Assembly: GCA_039931065.1 (NCBI GenBank)
Contig: JBDTSP010000005.1
Location: forward strand, 173,948-237,947
Reading direction: 5' to 3'
Source of the DNA: CADEED01 sp039931065
Lineage (GTDB): Bacteria; Pseudomonadota; Gammaproteobacteria; Steroidobacterales; Steroidobacteraceae
DNA length: 64,000 nt
The number at the start of each line of letters is the position of its first letter. The first letter of the stretch is position 1. The notes beneath the pieces are model-generated. The model was given only the letters and a program-made list of their open reading frames with translations, made no database searches and had not been told where the DNA came from. This document shows positions 14,701-23,854 of the stretch, piece after piece. Both the position numbers and the translations under genes were made by a program.

Positions 14701-15284
14701 CGGCGCGCTTCGATAAGGCGTACTACCAGAAGTTCTACTTCAACACGCGCACCGCGGTGGTTTCGCGCGCGGAGATGAAGGCGCGCGCCCGGCTCATCGG
14801 CGCGTACGCGGATCACATCGGGCTGCCGGTGCGGCACTTGCTCGACGCCGGCTGCGGCATCGGCCTGCTGCGCGCGCCGCTGCTGCGCGCGTTTCCACGG
14901 GCGCAATACACCGGGCTCGAATACAGCGAATATCTCTGCAAACGGTATGGCTGGACGCAGGGCTCGCTCGCGAGCTTCGAGGCGGACCCATTCGATCTCG
15001 TGGTCTGTTACGACGTCTTGCAGTACCTGGACGATCGAACCGCGGCGCGAGCCATCGCGAACCTCGGCCGCCTGACGCGCGGCGTCTTGTATCTGTCGGC
15101 GCTCACCGCGCGCGACTGGCGCGAGAACTGCGATCGAACCCGCACCGATCCGGATGTCTTTCTGCGCGACGCCGAATGGTACGGGGCGCGGCTGCGCAGG
15201 TTGTTCCGCCCGGCGGGAGTCGGCTTCTGGATCCGCCGCGGCGCACCGCTCACCACCTGGGAAATGGAAACCGCCGCAATCTGA
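14697..15284 (+). CDS. Class I SAM-dependent methyltransferase
   Basis: A 195-residue Rossmann-fold methyltransferase. SAM-binding motif I is LLDAGCGIGLLR (about 48-60), motif II acidic residue lies in YTGLEYSEY, and motif IV is FDLVVCYDVLQYL (about 100-113). The protein is of minimal length, with a short C-terminal extension (FRPAGVGFWIRRG). Substrate not predictable. It overlaps DUF3592 by 4 nt and is followed after 24 nt by a small ORF. Confidence 0.8.
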   Translation: MTARFDKAYYQKFYFNTRTAVVSRAEMKARARLIGAYADHIGLPVRHLLDAGCGIGLLRAPLLRAFPRAQYTGLEYSEYLCKRYGWTQGSLASFEADPFDLVVCYDVLQYLDDRTAARAIANLGRLTRGVLYLSALTARDWRENCDRTRTDPDVFLRDAEWYGARLRRLFRPAGVGFWIRRGAPLTTWEMETAAI

Positions 15285-15308
15285 CCCACGAGCGGTAAAC
15301 TCGCGCGC

Positions 15309-15497
15309 ATGCCGGAGACACTTCCCGTCGATGCCGTGAAAGGCGACGCGCGCCACCAGGACGAGCGTGCCGCGGTCTTCGCGGTGGTGCCGCAACGGCG
15401 CGCATCGCTCGGCAAACGCCTGTTCTGGCGCTTCGTGTTGTTCATCGCCCAGTTCCGCTGGGGTCTCAAGCTGCTCAAGCGGCTGCGAGGTAGATAG
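15309..15497 (+). CDS. Small cationic hypothetical protein
   Basis: A 62-residue protein ending in a strongly basic amphipathic helix: RRASLGKRLFWRFVLFIAQF, then RWGLKLLKRLRGR. The first 30 residues are mixed and soluble. Its stop codon ends immediately before the ATG of the YdcZ-like transporter, so the two are probably co-translated. I do not recognise a family. A membrane-surface-associated peptide that assists the transporter is one possibility. The end of the gene contains a GTAGATAG octamer. Confidence 0.5.
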   Translation: MPETLPVDAVKGDARHQDERAAVFAVVPQRRASLGKRLFWRFVLFIAQFRWGLKLLKRLRGR

Positions 15498-15941
15498 ATG
15501 ATCCGGTACCTGCCGTACCTGCTCGGCATCGTCGCCGGGTTCGGCCTGAGCGTGCAGGTCGGAATGAATTCGCAGCTGCGGCGCACGCTGCAGAACGCCA
15601 ACACCGCCGCGCTCATCAGTTTTCTCGTCGGCACCCTGGGCCTGATCCTGCTGCTGCTGGTCACACGCACGGAAATACCATCGCGCGACACCTTTGCGAC
15701 GGTGCCGCTCTGGGCGTGGTTTGGCGGCCTGCTGGGAGCGTTCTACGTTGCAAGCTCCACGGTGGTCGCGGCGCAGCTCGGGACCACGAGCCTGCTGGCG
15801 CTGGCACTGCTGGGCCAGCTCGCCACGGCGCTGGTCATCGATCATTTCGGCTGGCTCGGCCTGCCGGAACACCCCATTACCCTGATCCGCCTGGCGGGCG
15901 TAGGCTTGCTCGGCGCGGGTGTCTGGCTGATTACGCGTTGA
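15498..15941 (+). CDS. DMT transporter of YdcZ (DUF606) type
   Basis: A 147-residue inner-membrane protein with five predicted helices and the sequence markers of the YdcZ/DUF606 family: YLLGIVAGFGLSVQVGMNSQ near the N-terminus, ALISFLVGTLGLILLLL, and WAWFGGLLGAFYVASSTVVA. YdcZ proteins are half-size members of the drug/metabolite transporter superfamily and probably work as dimers. Substrate unknown. The ATG follows the previous stop (TAG ATG) without a gap. Confidence 0.85.
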   Translation: MIRYLPYLLGIVAGFGLSVQVGMNSQLRRTLQNANTAALISFLVGTLGLILLLLVTRTEIPSRDTFATVPLWAWFGGLLGAFYVASSTVVAAQLGTTSLLALALLGQLATALVIDHFGWLGLPEHPITLIRLAGVGLLGAGVWLITR

Positions 15942-15986
15942 ACCCAAGACGCGTTCCGGGCCACTCACCTCGATAGAGGAGGCTCC

Positions 15987-17750
15987 ATGAAAACCCGTTA
16001 CCTGCCCGCCGGAATCCTGCTGCTCGCGGCCTTTCTGCCCACGGGCCTGGTCTACAGCCATGACGACGTCGTCGGCACACGGTTCGTTGCACCCGAGGGC
16101 TTCGACTTCGGCAACTGCGACGACAATCACCGCCCCTGCCGCACGCAGCAATACGCGTTGACGCGGGTAGGGCCCGGTGATGCGATCAAGATCGCGACCG
16201 GCACGTACGACGTGTCGGGCATCGACGTCGAAAATCTCCTGCTGGGCAAGGAAGGGGTGCGCGGCGGATATTCCGCCGAAGATCACTTCCACATCCAGGA
16301 CGCCGAGACCAACCACACCCGCGTCACGGGTGTGCCAGACCAGTTCCGCAACAACTTCATCGCGCACGGTTTCATCGTACTCGACGCGAATGGCGTGGCC
16401 TTGCCGCGCATCATCGCCGCCAAACTACTTGCGCCCACCGCGTGCGCCAACGACATCGCGGGCACGTTTCCCTGCCACAACATCGACTACCTGGCGCAGG
16501 TGCAGCTGCAGGAATTCGCCACGCAGCCGACCAGCGCCAGCAACCTGTGGGGCTTCGTCGACCAGGATGACGGCCGCGAATATGCGGTGGTCGGTCATCG
16601 GAACGGCACGGCGGTGTTCGATGTGACCTTGCCAAGCGCGCCGGTGCAGGTCGGGAACATTCCCGGCAATCAATCGTTGTGGCGCGAGGTGAAGGTTTAC
16701 CAGGCGCCGGGCGCGAACGGCGGCCCGCATCGCGCGTACGCCTACATCACCACCGAGGCGCCGGGTGGCGGCCTGCAGATCATCGACCTGAGCGATCTGC
16801 CCGCCAGCATTTCGCTCGCCAACACGCTCACCGACTTCAGCACCTCGCACACGTTGTACATCTCGAACGTGGACTACGGGACGATGGCGGCGCTGCCCAA
16901 CCAGCAGGCCTATCTATATATCGCCGGCTCGAGCATCGCGGGCGGCGCATTCCGCATCTACGACCTTACGGATCCGGTGCACCCGCAGCTCGTGACGTCG
17001 GCGCCGGCGGGCACTGGTTACATGCACGACTCCACGTCCATGTTGATCACCGACAACCGCACCACCCAATGCGCCGCGGCTCACAATCCCTGCGAAGTGC
17101 TGGTCGATTTCAACGAAACCACCGTCGACCTGTGGGACGTAACGGATAAGGCCGCGCCCGTGCGTCTCAGTACCACCGGTTATCCGACCGCGAGTTACAC
17201 GCACTCGGGCTGGCCGACCGCGGGCAACCTCTTCATCGTCGTGCACGACGAACTCGATGAGCTGCGCCGCGCAATCAACACGCACATCTACACGCTCGAC
17301 ATCGCGGACCTGCGCGCGCCCAGCATTGTTACGTCGTACATCGGGGCAGTGGGCTCGACCGATCACAACGGCTACAACATCGGCAATCGCTACTACGTGT
17401 CGCACTACAAGCGTGGGCTCGTGATATTCGATTCCTCGAACCCGCGCGCGCTGACCGAAGTGGGCTCGTTCGACACGTACCTGACACCGGCAGCGAATTC
17501 AGCCGGCACGGATGGTGCGTGGGGCGTGTATCCGTTCCTGCCCTCGGGCACGATCCTCGTGAGCGACATCGAAAACGGATTGTTCCTGTTGCGCAAGAAC
17601 GAGACCCTGCCACCGCCGCCTCCGCCGGTCGTGGTGAACCCGCAGCCGCCGGTGCAGGGTGGTGGTGGTGGTGGCGGCACACTCGACTTCCTGGCCTTGA
17701 TTTTGCTCGCCGGGTTCGCGATGTTACGCGCCCGTAAAGTCCGCAGCTAA
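15987..17750 (+). CDS. Choice-of-anchor B (LVIVD-repeat) surface protein with GlyGly-CTERM-like tail
   Basis: A 587-residue secreted protein. It has a signal peptide (MKTRYLPAGILLLAAFLPTG, cleavage near 24-25) and a body built of LVIVD-like repeats such as YAVVGHRNGTAVFDVTLPS, GGLQIIDLSDL, AFRIYDLTDP and RGLVIFDSSNPR. A proline stretch is followed by seven glycines, a hydrophobic helix (LDFLALILLAGFAML) and a basic end (RARKVRS). That ending is the GlyGly-CTERM layout, which rhombosortase cleaves in type II-secreting bacteria before delivery to the surface. The body fits 'choice-of-anchor B' proteins of unknown function. A GGAGG-like site (AGAGGAGG) lies upstream of ATG 15987. Confidence 0.8.
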   Translation: MKTRYLPAGILLLAAFLPTGLVYSHDDVVGTRFVAPEGFDFGNCDDNHRPCRTQQYALTRVGPGDAIKIATGTYDVSGIDVENLLLGKEGVRGGYSAEDHFHIQDAETNHTRVTGVPDQFRNNFIAHGFIVLDANGVALPRIIAAKLLAPTACANDIAGTFPCHNIDYLAQVQLQEFATQPTSASNLWGFVDQDDGREYAVVGHRNGTAVFDVTLPSAPVQVGNIPGNQSLWREVKVYQAPGANGGPHRAYAYITTEAPGGGLQIIDLSDLPASISLANTLTDFSTSHTLYISNVDYGTMAALPNQQAYLYIAGSSIAGGAFRIYDLTDPVHPQLVTSAPAGTGYMHDSTSMLITDNRTTQCAAAHNPCEVLVDFNETTVDLWDVTDKAAPVRLSTTGYPTASYTHSGWPTAGNLFIVVHDELDELRRAINTHIYTLDIADLRAPSIVTSYIGAVGSTDHNGYNIGNRYYVSHYKRGLVIFDSSNPRALTEVGSFDTYLTPAANSAGTDGAWGVYPFLPSGTILVSDIENGLFLLRKNETLPPPPPPVVVNPQPPVQGGGGGGGTLDFLALILLAGFAMLRARKVRS

Positions 17751-17760
17751 GAGCATCACG

Positions 17761-18747
17761 ATGGACTACCTGCCCGCTGATTCGCGTTACAAGTCGATGC
17801 GTTACAACCGCGTGGGTGCGAGCGGCGTACGCCTGCCGGCCATTTCGCTCGGGTTGTGGCACAACTTCGGCGACGTCGATGTCTTCCAGAACGGCCGCAA
17901 CATCGCGCGCCGCGCCTTCGATCTCGGCATCACGCATTTCGACCTGGCTAACAACTACGGCCCGTCGCCGGGGTCGGCCGAAGAGACCTTCGGCGTGCTG
18001 ATGCGCAAGGACTTCATGCCCTTCCGCGACGAGATGATCATCTCGTCCAAAGCCGGCTACCTCATGTGGCCGGGCCCATATGGCGAGTGGGGCTCGCGCA
18101 AGTACCTGGTCGCGAGCTGCGACCAGTCACTGGCGCGTATGGGGCTCAAGTACGTCGACATCTTCTACAGCCATCGATTCGATCCGGACACGCCGCTCGA
18201 GGAGACGATGGGCGCGCTCGATTACATCGTGCGCTCGGGCCGCGCCTTGTATGCCGGCATCTCGAGTTACAACGCCGAACAGACCGCGCGCGCCGCGGCC
18301 ATCCTCAAGTCCCTCGGCACGCCGTGCCTGATCCACCAGCCCAGCTACAGCATGTTCAACCGCTGGATCGAGGACGGCCTCATCGCCGAACTCGACAAGG
18401 AACGGATCGGCTGCATCGTGTTCTCGCCGCTGGCACAGGGCTTGCTGACCCACAAATACCTCAACGGCATTCCGGAGGATTCGCGTGCCGCCAGGCACAC
18501 CTCTCTCGATGCGGACTCGATCACGCCGGCGAAGGTCGAGAAGGTCAAGAAGCTCAACGAACTCGCGAAGAGCCGCCGTCAGTCGCTGGCGCAGATGGCC
18601 GTGGCGTGGGTTTTGCGGCACCAGACGGTGACTTCGGCATTGATCGGCGCCAGCAAGGTGGCGCACGTGGAAGAGGGCGTGGGCGCGCTCAACAACCTCG
18701 CCTTTTCAGCCAGCGAACTCGCGGCGATCGAAGCTGCGCTCAAGTAG
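17761..18747 (+). CDS. Aldo/keto reductase (YghZ/Gpr-like)
   Basis: A 328-residue NADPH-dependent aldo/keto reductase close to E. coli YghZ (L-glyceraldehyde-3-phosphate reductase). Visible are MRYNRVGASGVRLPAISLGL, the catalytic Asp/Tyr in FDLANNYGPSPGSAE, the Lys in ISSKAGYLMWPGPYG, the His in FYSHRFDPD, and the cofactor segment SALIGASKVAHVEEGV. WPGPYGEWGSRKYL is typical of the YghZ/Kv-beta branch. It probably detoxifies methylglyoxal or small aldehydes. It begins 10 nt after the anchor-B gene and converges with the CARDB-like gene. Confidence 0.9.
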   Translation: MDYLPADSRYKSMRYNRVGASGVRLPAISLGLWHNFGDVDVFQNGRNIARRAFDLGITHFDLANNYGPSPGSAEETFGVLMRKDFMPFRDEMIISSKAGYLMWPGPYGEWGSRKYLVASCDQSLARMGLKYVDIFYSHRFDPDTPLEETMGALDYIVRSGRALYAGISSYNAEQTARAAAILKSLGTPCLIHQPSYSMFNRWIEDGLIAELDKERIGCIVFSPLAQGLLTHKYLNGIPEDSRAARHTSLDADSITPAKVEKVKKLNELAKSRRQSLAQMAVAWVLRHQTVTSALIGASKVAHVEEGVGALNNLAFSASELAAIEAALK

Positions 18748-18756
18748 CAACCCTCA

Positions 18757-20217
18757 TCATTTCTGCTTGAGAGACAAACTACCGGTGCGCAGCACGAACG
18801 CGTTGTTCTCCTCGTTCTGTTCGGCGACCTGATTCGCCGCATCGGCGCGCAGCTCGACTGACACCACGGACGACAAGTCCCAGGACGTGTGTATGCCGAC
18901 CTGCCGGGTCTGGTTCGCGAGCATCGGCTGCACCTGCATGTCGATCGCTGCCTTGCCGGGTGCGATCAGCCGTACCTTGAAGGCGCCGCTGGCAGGCCCC
19001 TTGTTGGACAAACGCACGATCACGCGGCGGTCGTCTCCCTTCAGCACCGAGGCACCGGTTATGACGAGGTCCGGTTTCGGGAGATAGATCGGATCCCGCG
19101 GTTTTTCCGCGACGGCGAGCGAATCGGTATTGGCGACCGGCGCGATCACCGTGCCCTTGGTGAGGCACTTCACCGAGAATGGCAACGCCTTCAGATTGGC
19201 GTGGATAGGCGGGTTGTCGTCGAACTCCAATACGATGGAGCCCGTAACGGTCGTGGGTTCGTTGTCGGGCGTGGCACCCGTGAAGGTCGGCCCGCTCGAT
19301 GCGAGCGGAAACGGCAACGTCCATGCATGCAGGTATTTCTCGCCGGAGGCTGCGAACTGCGTGGTGAAGGTGTCCGACTTGATGACCTTCGCTCCCGCGG
19401 TCGCGACGTAGCGGTACTTCACCTGGGCTGGCGCGTTTGCGGCCAGCTTGTAGATCATCTCGGTGCCGACGTGCAGATTTTTCGGGCAGAAGCCGACGAA
19501 ATTCGCGCTGCCGGTGGGGTTGTCGAACAGACGCATTCCCGTGATTCCGGGCTGGACGGGTGTGCGCGTCGCGGGTTTCGGCGGTTTAGGCGGCTTGGGC
19601 ACGCCGCGGCAAACAACCTTCGCGTCGACGGGCGCCTCCGCTCCGGCGAACGCCGGCTCGTGGAACCCGACGTTCGAGTTGGCCAAGCAGACCATGTGAA
19701 ACCGCGCGGTGTAGGCGTTGACCACCCGCCGCTCGAAACCGGATTGGAGCAACGCGAAGCGCGCAGCGGCCGGGTCGGACGAGCCCTGCGTCGACTGCTG
19801 TAGATAGTCGTTGCAGATCTGCGCTGGCGCCTTGGCCGGCGCCTGCGGCGCCTGGTAGGTTCCGGTCAGCTTGTGGTCGACCCACTGTTGTCCGTGATCG
19901 GCGCCGTAGCTGCGATGTTCGCTGTTGGCGGGCAGGTCGACAGTGGCGATGACCGGACCGGGGAACTTCTGAACCGATAACTCCAGCTCGTCGAGATGCA
20001 TCTTCTCGGCGCACTGGCCGCGGACCTGCAGGTAATACGCGGTGCTCGAACCCTCGTTGGCGACCGTGTCCCAGTGTGTGCCGTCCGAGGAAAACACCTC
20101 GATGACGGGGATGGCCTTGTTGGGCTGCTGGCGCACCTCGCCCCAACTACTGGCGACGGCCAGTGGCGCGCTGGTGACGAGGACGATGCTGGCGATGTAT
20201 GTGATGTGATGTTTCAC
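18757..20217 (-). CDS. Exported CARDB-like protein
   Basis: A 486-residue exported protein. The start is a GTG (20217) with GGGAG six bases before it; the signal peptide follows (ITYIASIVLVTSAPLAVASS, cleavage near 22). The C-terminal 110 residues form a CARDB/Ig-like adhesion domain: KPDLVITGASVLKGDDRRVI, LSNKGPASGAFKV and ADAANQVAEQNEENN, the last being the hallmark end of CARDB modules. The middle contains repeated cysteines and a PKPPKPPKPAT linker (about 205-215). Likely periplasmic or surface-located; ligand unknown. It converges with the reductase gene, with stops 9 nt apart. Confidence 0.7.
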   Translation of the reverse strand: MKHHITYIASIVLVTSAPLAVASSWGEVRQQPNKAIPVIEVFSSDGTHWDTVANEGSSTAYYLQVRGQCAEKMHLDELELSVQKFPGPVIATVDLPANSEHRSYGADHGQQWVDHKLTGTYQAPQAPAKAPAQICNDYLQQSTQGSSDPAAARFALLQSGFERRVVNAYTARFHMVCLANSNVGFHEPAFAGAEAPVDAKVVCRGVPKPPKPPKPATRTPVQPGITGMRLFDNPTGSANFVGFCPKNLHVGTEMIYKLAANAPAQVKYRYVATAGAKVIKSDTFTTQFAASGEKYLHAWTLPFPLASSGPTFTGATPDNEPTTVTGSIVLEFDDNPPIHANLKALPFSVKCLTKGTVIAPVANTDSLAVAEKPRDPIYLPKPDLVITGASVLKGDDRRVIVRLSNKGPASGAFKVRLIAPGKAAIDMQVQPMLANQTRQVGIHTSWDLSSVVSVELRADAANQVAEQNEENNAFVLRTGSLSLKQK

Positions 20218-20460
20218 GGCTGCTCCCGGGCTGCGTTCAGTACTGAGTCGCAACGACGAGGCCAGCGGTTCAATCGGCAGCCTCCCGACGCAGTCTGGGA
20301 GCGGAAAACATCGAGCGGTACACCCGGACCCGGGCTTGTGGCCCTGTGGGTCGTGTGTTAGCGGGTTGGTGCCGGGTGAGGAATATGGGGAATAGCTCAA
20401 GTGATGCGGGAGAGTTCACCGCCGCCGCCGCTAACTCCCACATCTCTCGCCCGGCACCCA

Positions 20461-22443
20461 CTATCTGGCGGCTGCGATCTTCCCTTCGGGTGAGCCGCCC
20501 TTGCCGACCCGCCCGATGGCAGCGCGCAGGGCCGCGATGCCGACGGGTTTCGCGACGAAATCATCCATGCCCGCGGCGAGACAACTCTCGCGGTCACCTT
20601 CCATCGCATTCGCCGTCAACGCGATCACCGGGATGCGCGGATTACGCACGCCCGATGAGCCGGCGCGCAGCAAGCGGGTTGCATCGAGTCCGTCCATCAC
20701 CGGCATGTTGCAATCCATGAGCACGAGATCGAAATCTTCCTGAGCCAGCGCCGTGAGCACCTCGCGGCCGTTGGCGACCAACGTCGGGAGATGACCGAGC
20801 TGGCGCAACATCGCCTCGACGATCGTCTGATTCACGCTGTTGTCCTCGGCCACCAGGATCGATAACGCGTTGAGAGGCGACACGGTGTTCGTCGTCGTGG
20901 TGCTGATCGTATCCGCCAGCGGCAGATCGACGATGAACGTGAAACACGACCCCTGGTGTCTCCCGGTCTCGACCGAGATCGTTCCGCCCATGAGATTCAC
21001 GAGTTTCTGCGAGATGACCAGGCCAAGCCCGGTGCCGCCGCCGCGATGGCGGGCCGCGTCGGCCAATTGCACGAACGGCATGAACAAGTGGGGGAGCGCC
21101 TCGGATTCGATGCCGATGCCGGTGTCGCGCACCCTGAAGGCGAGGCGTGCACGGCCAGCGGTGGACTCGAGCAGCCGCACGCCCATCCGGACTTCACCGC
21201 GATCCGTGAACTTGAGCGCATTGGTGCCGAGATTCATGAGTACCTGCGCGAGCCGCTGCCGGTCACCGTCCACCGCAACCGGGAGATCGTCAGCGGCTTC
21301 CACGACCAGCTTCACCTGCTTGTCGTGCGCCTGCGGGCGCAGCAGATGCTCCATTTCCTCGAGCAGCCCCTGCAATTCGAAAGGCCGCGGTCGAAGTTCG
21401 AGCCGCTCGGCTTCGATCTTCGAGAAGTCGAGGATGTCGTTGATGATGCGCAGCAACGACTCGCCGCTGGCCGCGAGAATGTCGAGCAGCTTCCGCTGCT
21501 TGGGGTCCGGCGACATCCCGCGCAACAGATCAGCGACACCGAGAATGCCGTTCATCGGCGTGCGGATTTCGTGGCTCATCATCGCCAGGAACGAACTCTT
21601 GGCACGTCCCGCGGCCTGGGCTTCGGCGGCGTTCAGCTCCGCCTGAGCGCGCGCGGCGCGCAGCTTCTTCACGATACCCGCGCTGACCCGGCGCAGATGC
21701 AGCGCGACCGCTCCGGCGATCAGCGACAGGATCGAGACCGCGGCCAGCGCCGCCGCGAACGCAGCGCGGATCGACGTCATGCGCGCGTCGATTGCATCGA
21801 GCACCATGTCGACACCGACGACGCCGACGAACTTGCCGGAGCGATCGAAGAACGGGGCGAAGGCACTCATGTACGCGTGTTGTCCGTCGCGCCGCGGCTC
21901 GATATCCGCGGCCGGCACTTGCGTTTCAAAGACCTGCTGCAACACCGCGTCCGGATCCTTGTATGCGGTCATGATCGGATCCGCCGCGCCATCCTCTTGG
22001 GAGGAGGGCGATCCGAAGCGCGAATCCAGCACCCAGTAGATCTGCCCATCGATCAACACGCCGGTGTAGACATCGACGATATCGATCGCGGCGCGGTGAA
22101 TACGGATGAGCGGCGCGAGCGCGCGCAGGTGATCAGCCGTGCCTGCGAGTGCGGGCGACGTGAGGCTGCGGTGCAAATCGCCGTCCACCTGCACAGCACT
22201 GGTCCGCGCCAACTGCAACAACTCGCGACGCACGCCATCCATCTGCGCGTCACGTGCGCGAACGTAGATGATCGTCAGGCCGATGGCCGAACAGACGAAC
22301 GTGATCAGCGCCGCGAGAAACGCATCGCGCAATGGATGAATCGATCTCTTCCTCGCGGGGGGCGCAGACACCTTTTCAGGGTGACCATTCCCGCCGCTGC
22401 CGTCGGTGAGGGAGGTCGCAGCCCGGCCGCGCAGCCGCCGCAA
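20461..22443 (-). CDS. Hybrid sensor histidine kinase
   Basis: A 660-residue membrane kinase with a receiver. TM1 lies at about 40-61, a periplasmic sensor of about 165 residues follows (with YMSAFAPFFDRSGKFVGVVG, typical of Cache/PAS-like folds), and TM2 is at about 228-250. HisKA has the phospho-acceptor H291 in MSHEIRTPMNG. The HATPase_c domain shows NALKF, DTGIGIE and GGGTGLGL, and a C-terminal receiver shows VAEDNSVNQ and LVLMDCNMPVMDG (phospho-Asp). No Hpt domain or separate response regulator is adjacent, so output is unclear. The frame opens with a TTG at 22443; a GTG at 22371 is an alternative start. Confidence 0.88.
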   Translation of the reverse strand: MRRLRGRAATSLTDGSGGNGHPEKVSAPPARKRSIHPLRDAFLAALITFVCSAIGLTIIYVRARDAQMDGVRRELLQLARTSAVQVDGDLHRSLTSPALAGTADHLRALAPLIRIHRAAIDIVDVYTGVLIDGQIYWVLDSRFGSPSSQEDGAADPIMTAYKDPDAVLQQVFETQVPAADIEPRRDGQHAYMSAFAPFFDRSGKFVGVVGVDMVLDAIDARMTSIRAAFAAALAAVSILSLIAGAVALHLRRVSAGIVKKLRAARAQAELNAAEAQAAGRAKSSFLAMMSHEIRTPMNGILGVADLLRGMSPDPKQRKLLDILAASGESLLRIINDILDFSKIEAERLELRPRPFELQGLLEEMEHLLRPQAHDKQVKLVVEAADDLPVAVDGDRQRLAQVLMNLGTNALKFTDRGEVRMGVRLLESTAGRARLAFRVRDTGIGIESEALPHLFMPFVQLADAARHRGGGTGLGLVISQKLVNLMGGTISVETGRHQGSCFTFIVDLPLADTISTTTTNTVSPLNALSILVAEDNSVNQTIVEAMLRQLGHLPTLVANGREVLTALAQEDFDLVLMDCNMPVMDGLDATRLLRAGSSGVRNPRIPVIALTANAMEGDRESCLAAGMDDFVAKPVGIAALRAAIGRVGKGGSPEGKIAAAR

Positions 22444-22514
22444 CCGGGACTAGGGGTTTGCCTCGACTGTGAAGCGGTCGAACATTTATGTCGAGTCCGA
22501 CACCAACTCACCCG

Positions 22515-23825
22515 TCAGCTGATGATCCGTTCCAGCAGCAGCACGCCGATGATTCCCACGACGCCGACGATGCCCTCCATGAGCGTCCAGCTCATGATGG
22601 TTTCCTTGAGCGACAGGTTGAAATATTCCTTCGCCATCCAGAAGCCGGAATCGTTGACGTGCGAGAACATCAAACTACCCGCGCCGACCGCCAGCACCAT
22701 GAGGTTCGGGTCGACGTGGGTGTTGTTTGCCACCACGGGCGCCATCAGACCCGCGGCGGTCATGCCCGCCACGGTGGCCGAGCCCAGTGACACGCGGATC
22801 ACGCCGGCAATCAGCCAGCCGAGCACGAGCGGGTCGATCGAAATCCCGGTCAGCAGATCGGAGATGTTCTTGTCGACGCCGGTCGCGACGAACACTTCCT
22901 TGAGCGTGCCCGCGCCGGCGATGATCAGCAGGATCACGGCGATGTCCTTCACCGAATTGCCGTAGTCGTCCATCAGCGGCTGGATCTTCATGCCGCGTGA
23001 CAGGCCGAGCGTCCAGGTCGCAACCGCCAGCGCCAGCAACATCACGATCAGCGGATTGGTGACGAACTTGAGCAGCGGCTGCAGGTTTTCCGGCGCCAGC
23101 GGCACCGCCATCGAGCAGGTGATCAACGCGACCGGCAGCAACGCGCTGCCAAAACAGTTGAAGGCGCTCGGCAGTTCGTTCTCGGGCTTGAGCGGCGCGA
23201 CGAACAACGTGATCGGGTTCGACTTCACGTTGCGGAACAGCCGCGCGTACAGCGGGCCGGCGCAGATCATGGCGGGTAATCCCACGATGATTCCGTAGAA
23301 GATAGTCGTGCCGATGTCGGCGCCGAACATCGGCAACATCGCCGTCGGGGCCGGGTGCGGCGGCAGGTACCCGTGGGTCACCGACAACGACGCGAACATC
23401 GGGATGCCGAGATAGATAGGCGGCACCTTGGTCTGCTGGACCACCGAGAACACCAGCGGCACCAGCAGCACGAACCCGACGTTGTAGAACAACGGGATGC
23501 CGACCAGGAAACCCGTGAACATCATGGCCCAGGTCAGGTGTTTCTCGCCGAACACCCGCATCAGCACCATCGCGATCTTCTGCGCGGCGCCGCTGTTCGC
23601 GACCAGCTTGCCGAACATGGCGCCGATGCAGACGATGCCGAGCAGGCCGCCGAGAATGTTGCCGACGCCCTTTTCGAGCACGCCCGGCACCTTGTCGATG
23701 GGCAATCCGAGCAGGATTGCGGCCACCGACGAGGCGATCAGGAAGGCGAGGAAAGGCTGCACCTTGCCCCAGCTGATCAGCAACACGAGCAATACGATCG
23801 AGCCGAATACGTACCAGATTTCCAT
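22515..23825 (-). CDS. gntP: Gluconate permease (GntP family)
   Basis: A 436-residue GntP-family H+ symporter with about 12 membrane helices. Diagnostic segments are GVGNILGGLLGIVCIGAMFG, MMFTGFLVGIPLFYNVGFVL, SVTHGYLPPHPAPTA and SLMFSHVNDSGFWMAKEY, all strongly conserved in gluconate transporters. It is the last gene of a three-gene operon, 29 nt downstream of the lactonase. The context (beta-glucosidase, then gluconolactonase, then GntP) supports gluconate as substrate, although no gluconate kinase is nearby. Confidence 0.92.
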   Translation of the reverse strand: MEIWYVFGSIVLLVLLISWGKVQPFLAFLIASSVAAILLGLPIDKVPGVLEKGVGNILGGLLGIVCIGAMFGKLVANSGAAQKIAMVLMRVFGEKHLTWAMMFTGFLVGIPLFYNVGFVLLVPLVFSVVQQTKVPPIYLGIPMFASLSVTHGYLPPHPAPTAMLPMFGADIGTTIFYGIIVGLPAMICAGPLYARLFRNVKSNPITLFVAPLKPENELPSAFNCFGSALLPVALITCSMAVPLAPENLQPLLKFVTNPLIVMLLALAVATWTLGLSRGMKIQPLMDDYGNSVKDIAVILLIIAGAGTLKEVFVATGVDKNISDLLTGISIDPLVLGWLIAGVIRVSLGSATVAGMTAAGLMAPVVANNTHVDPNLMVLAVGAGSLMFSHVNDSGFWMAKEYFNLSLKETIMSWTLMEGIVGVVGIIGVLLLERIIS

Positions 23826-23854
23826 GGCGCGCCCCTCTAACTAACCGCGTCTGC

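Noticed and set aside
14544..16367. A 607-codon open frame on - across four + genes
   Set aside because: It crosses several well-supported + genes, has no domain, and is Gln/Arg/Ala-rich as expected of GC-rich shadow frames.
17405..17680. Antisense Gly/Pro-rich frame opposite the anchor-B gene tail
   Set aside because: It is the complement of the Pro- and Gly-coding stretches and has no initiation signal.
20956..22965. A 669-codon open frame on + opposite the hybrid histidine kinase
   Set aside because: It is antisense to a gene with all kinase motifs, encodes an Arg/His-rich composition without any domain, and arises from the GC-rich codon pattern.
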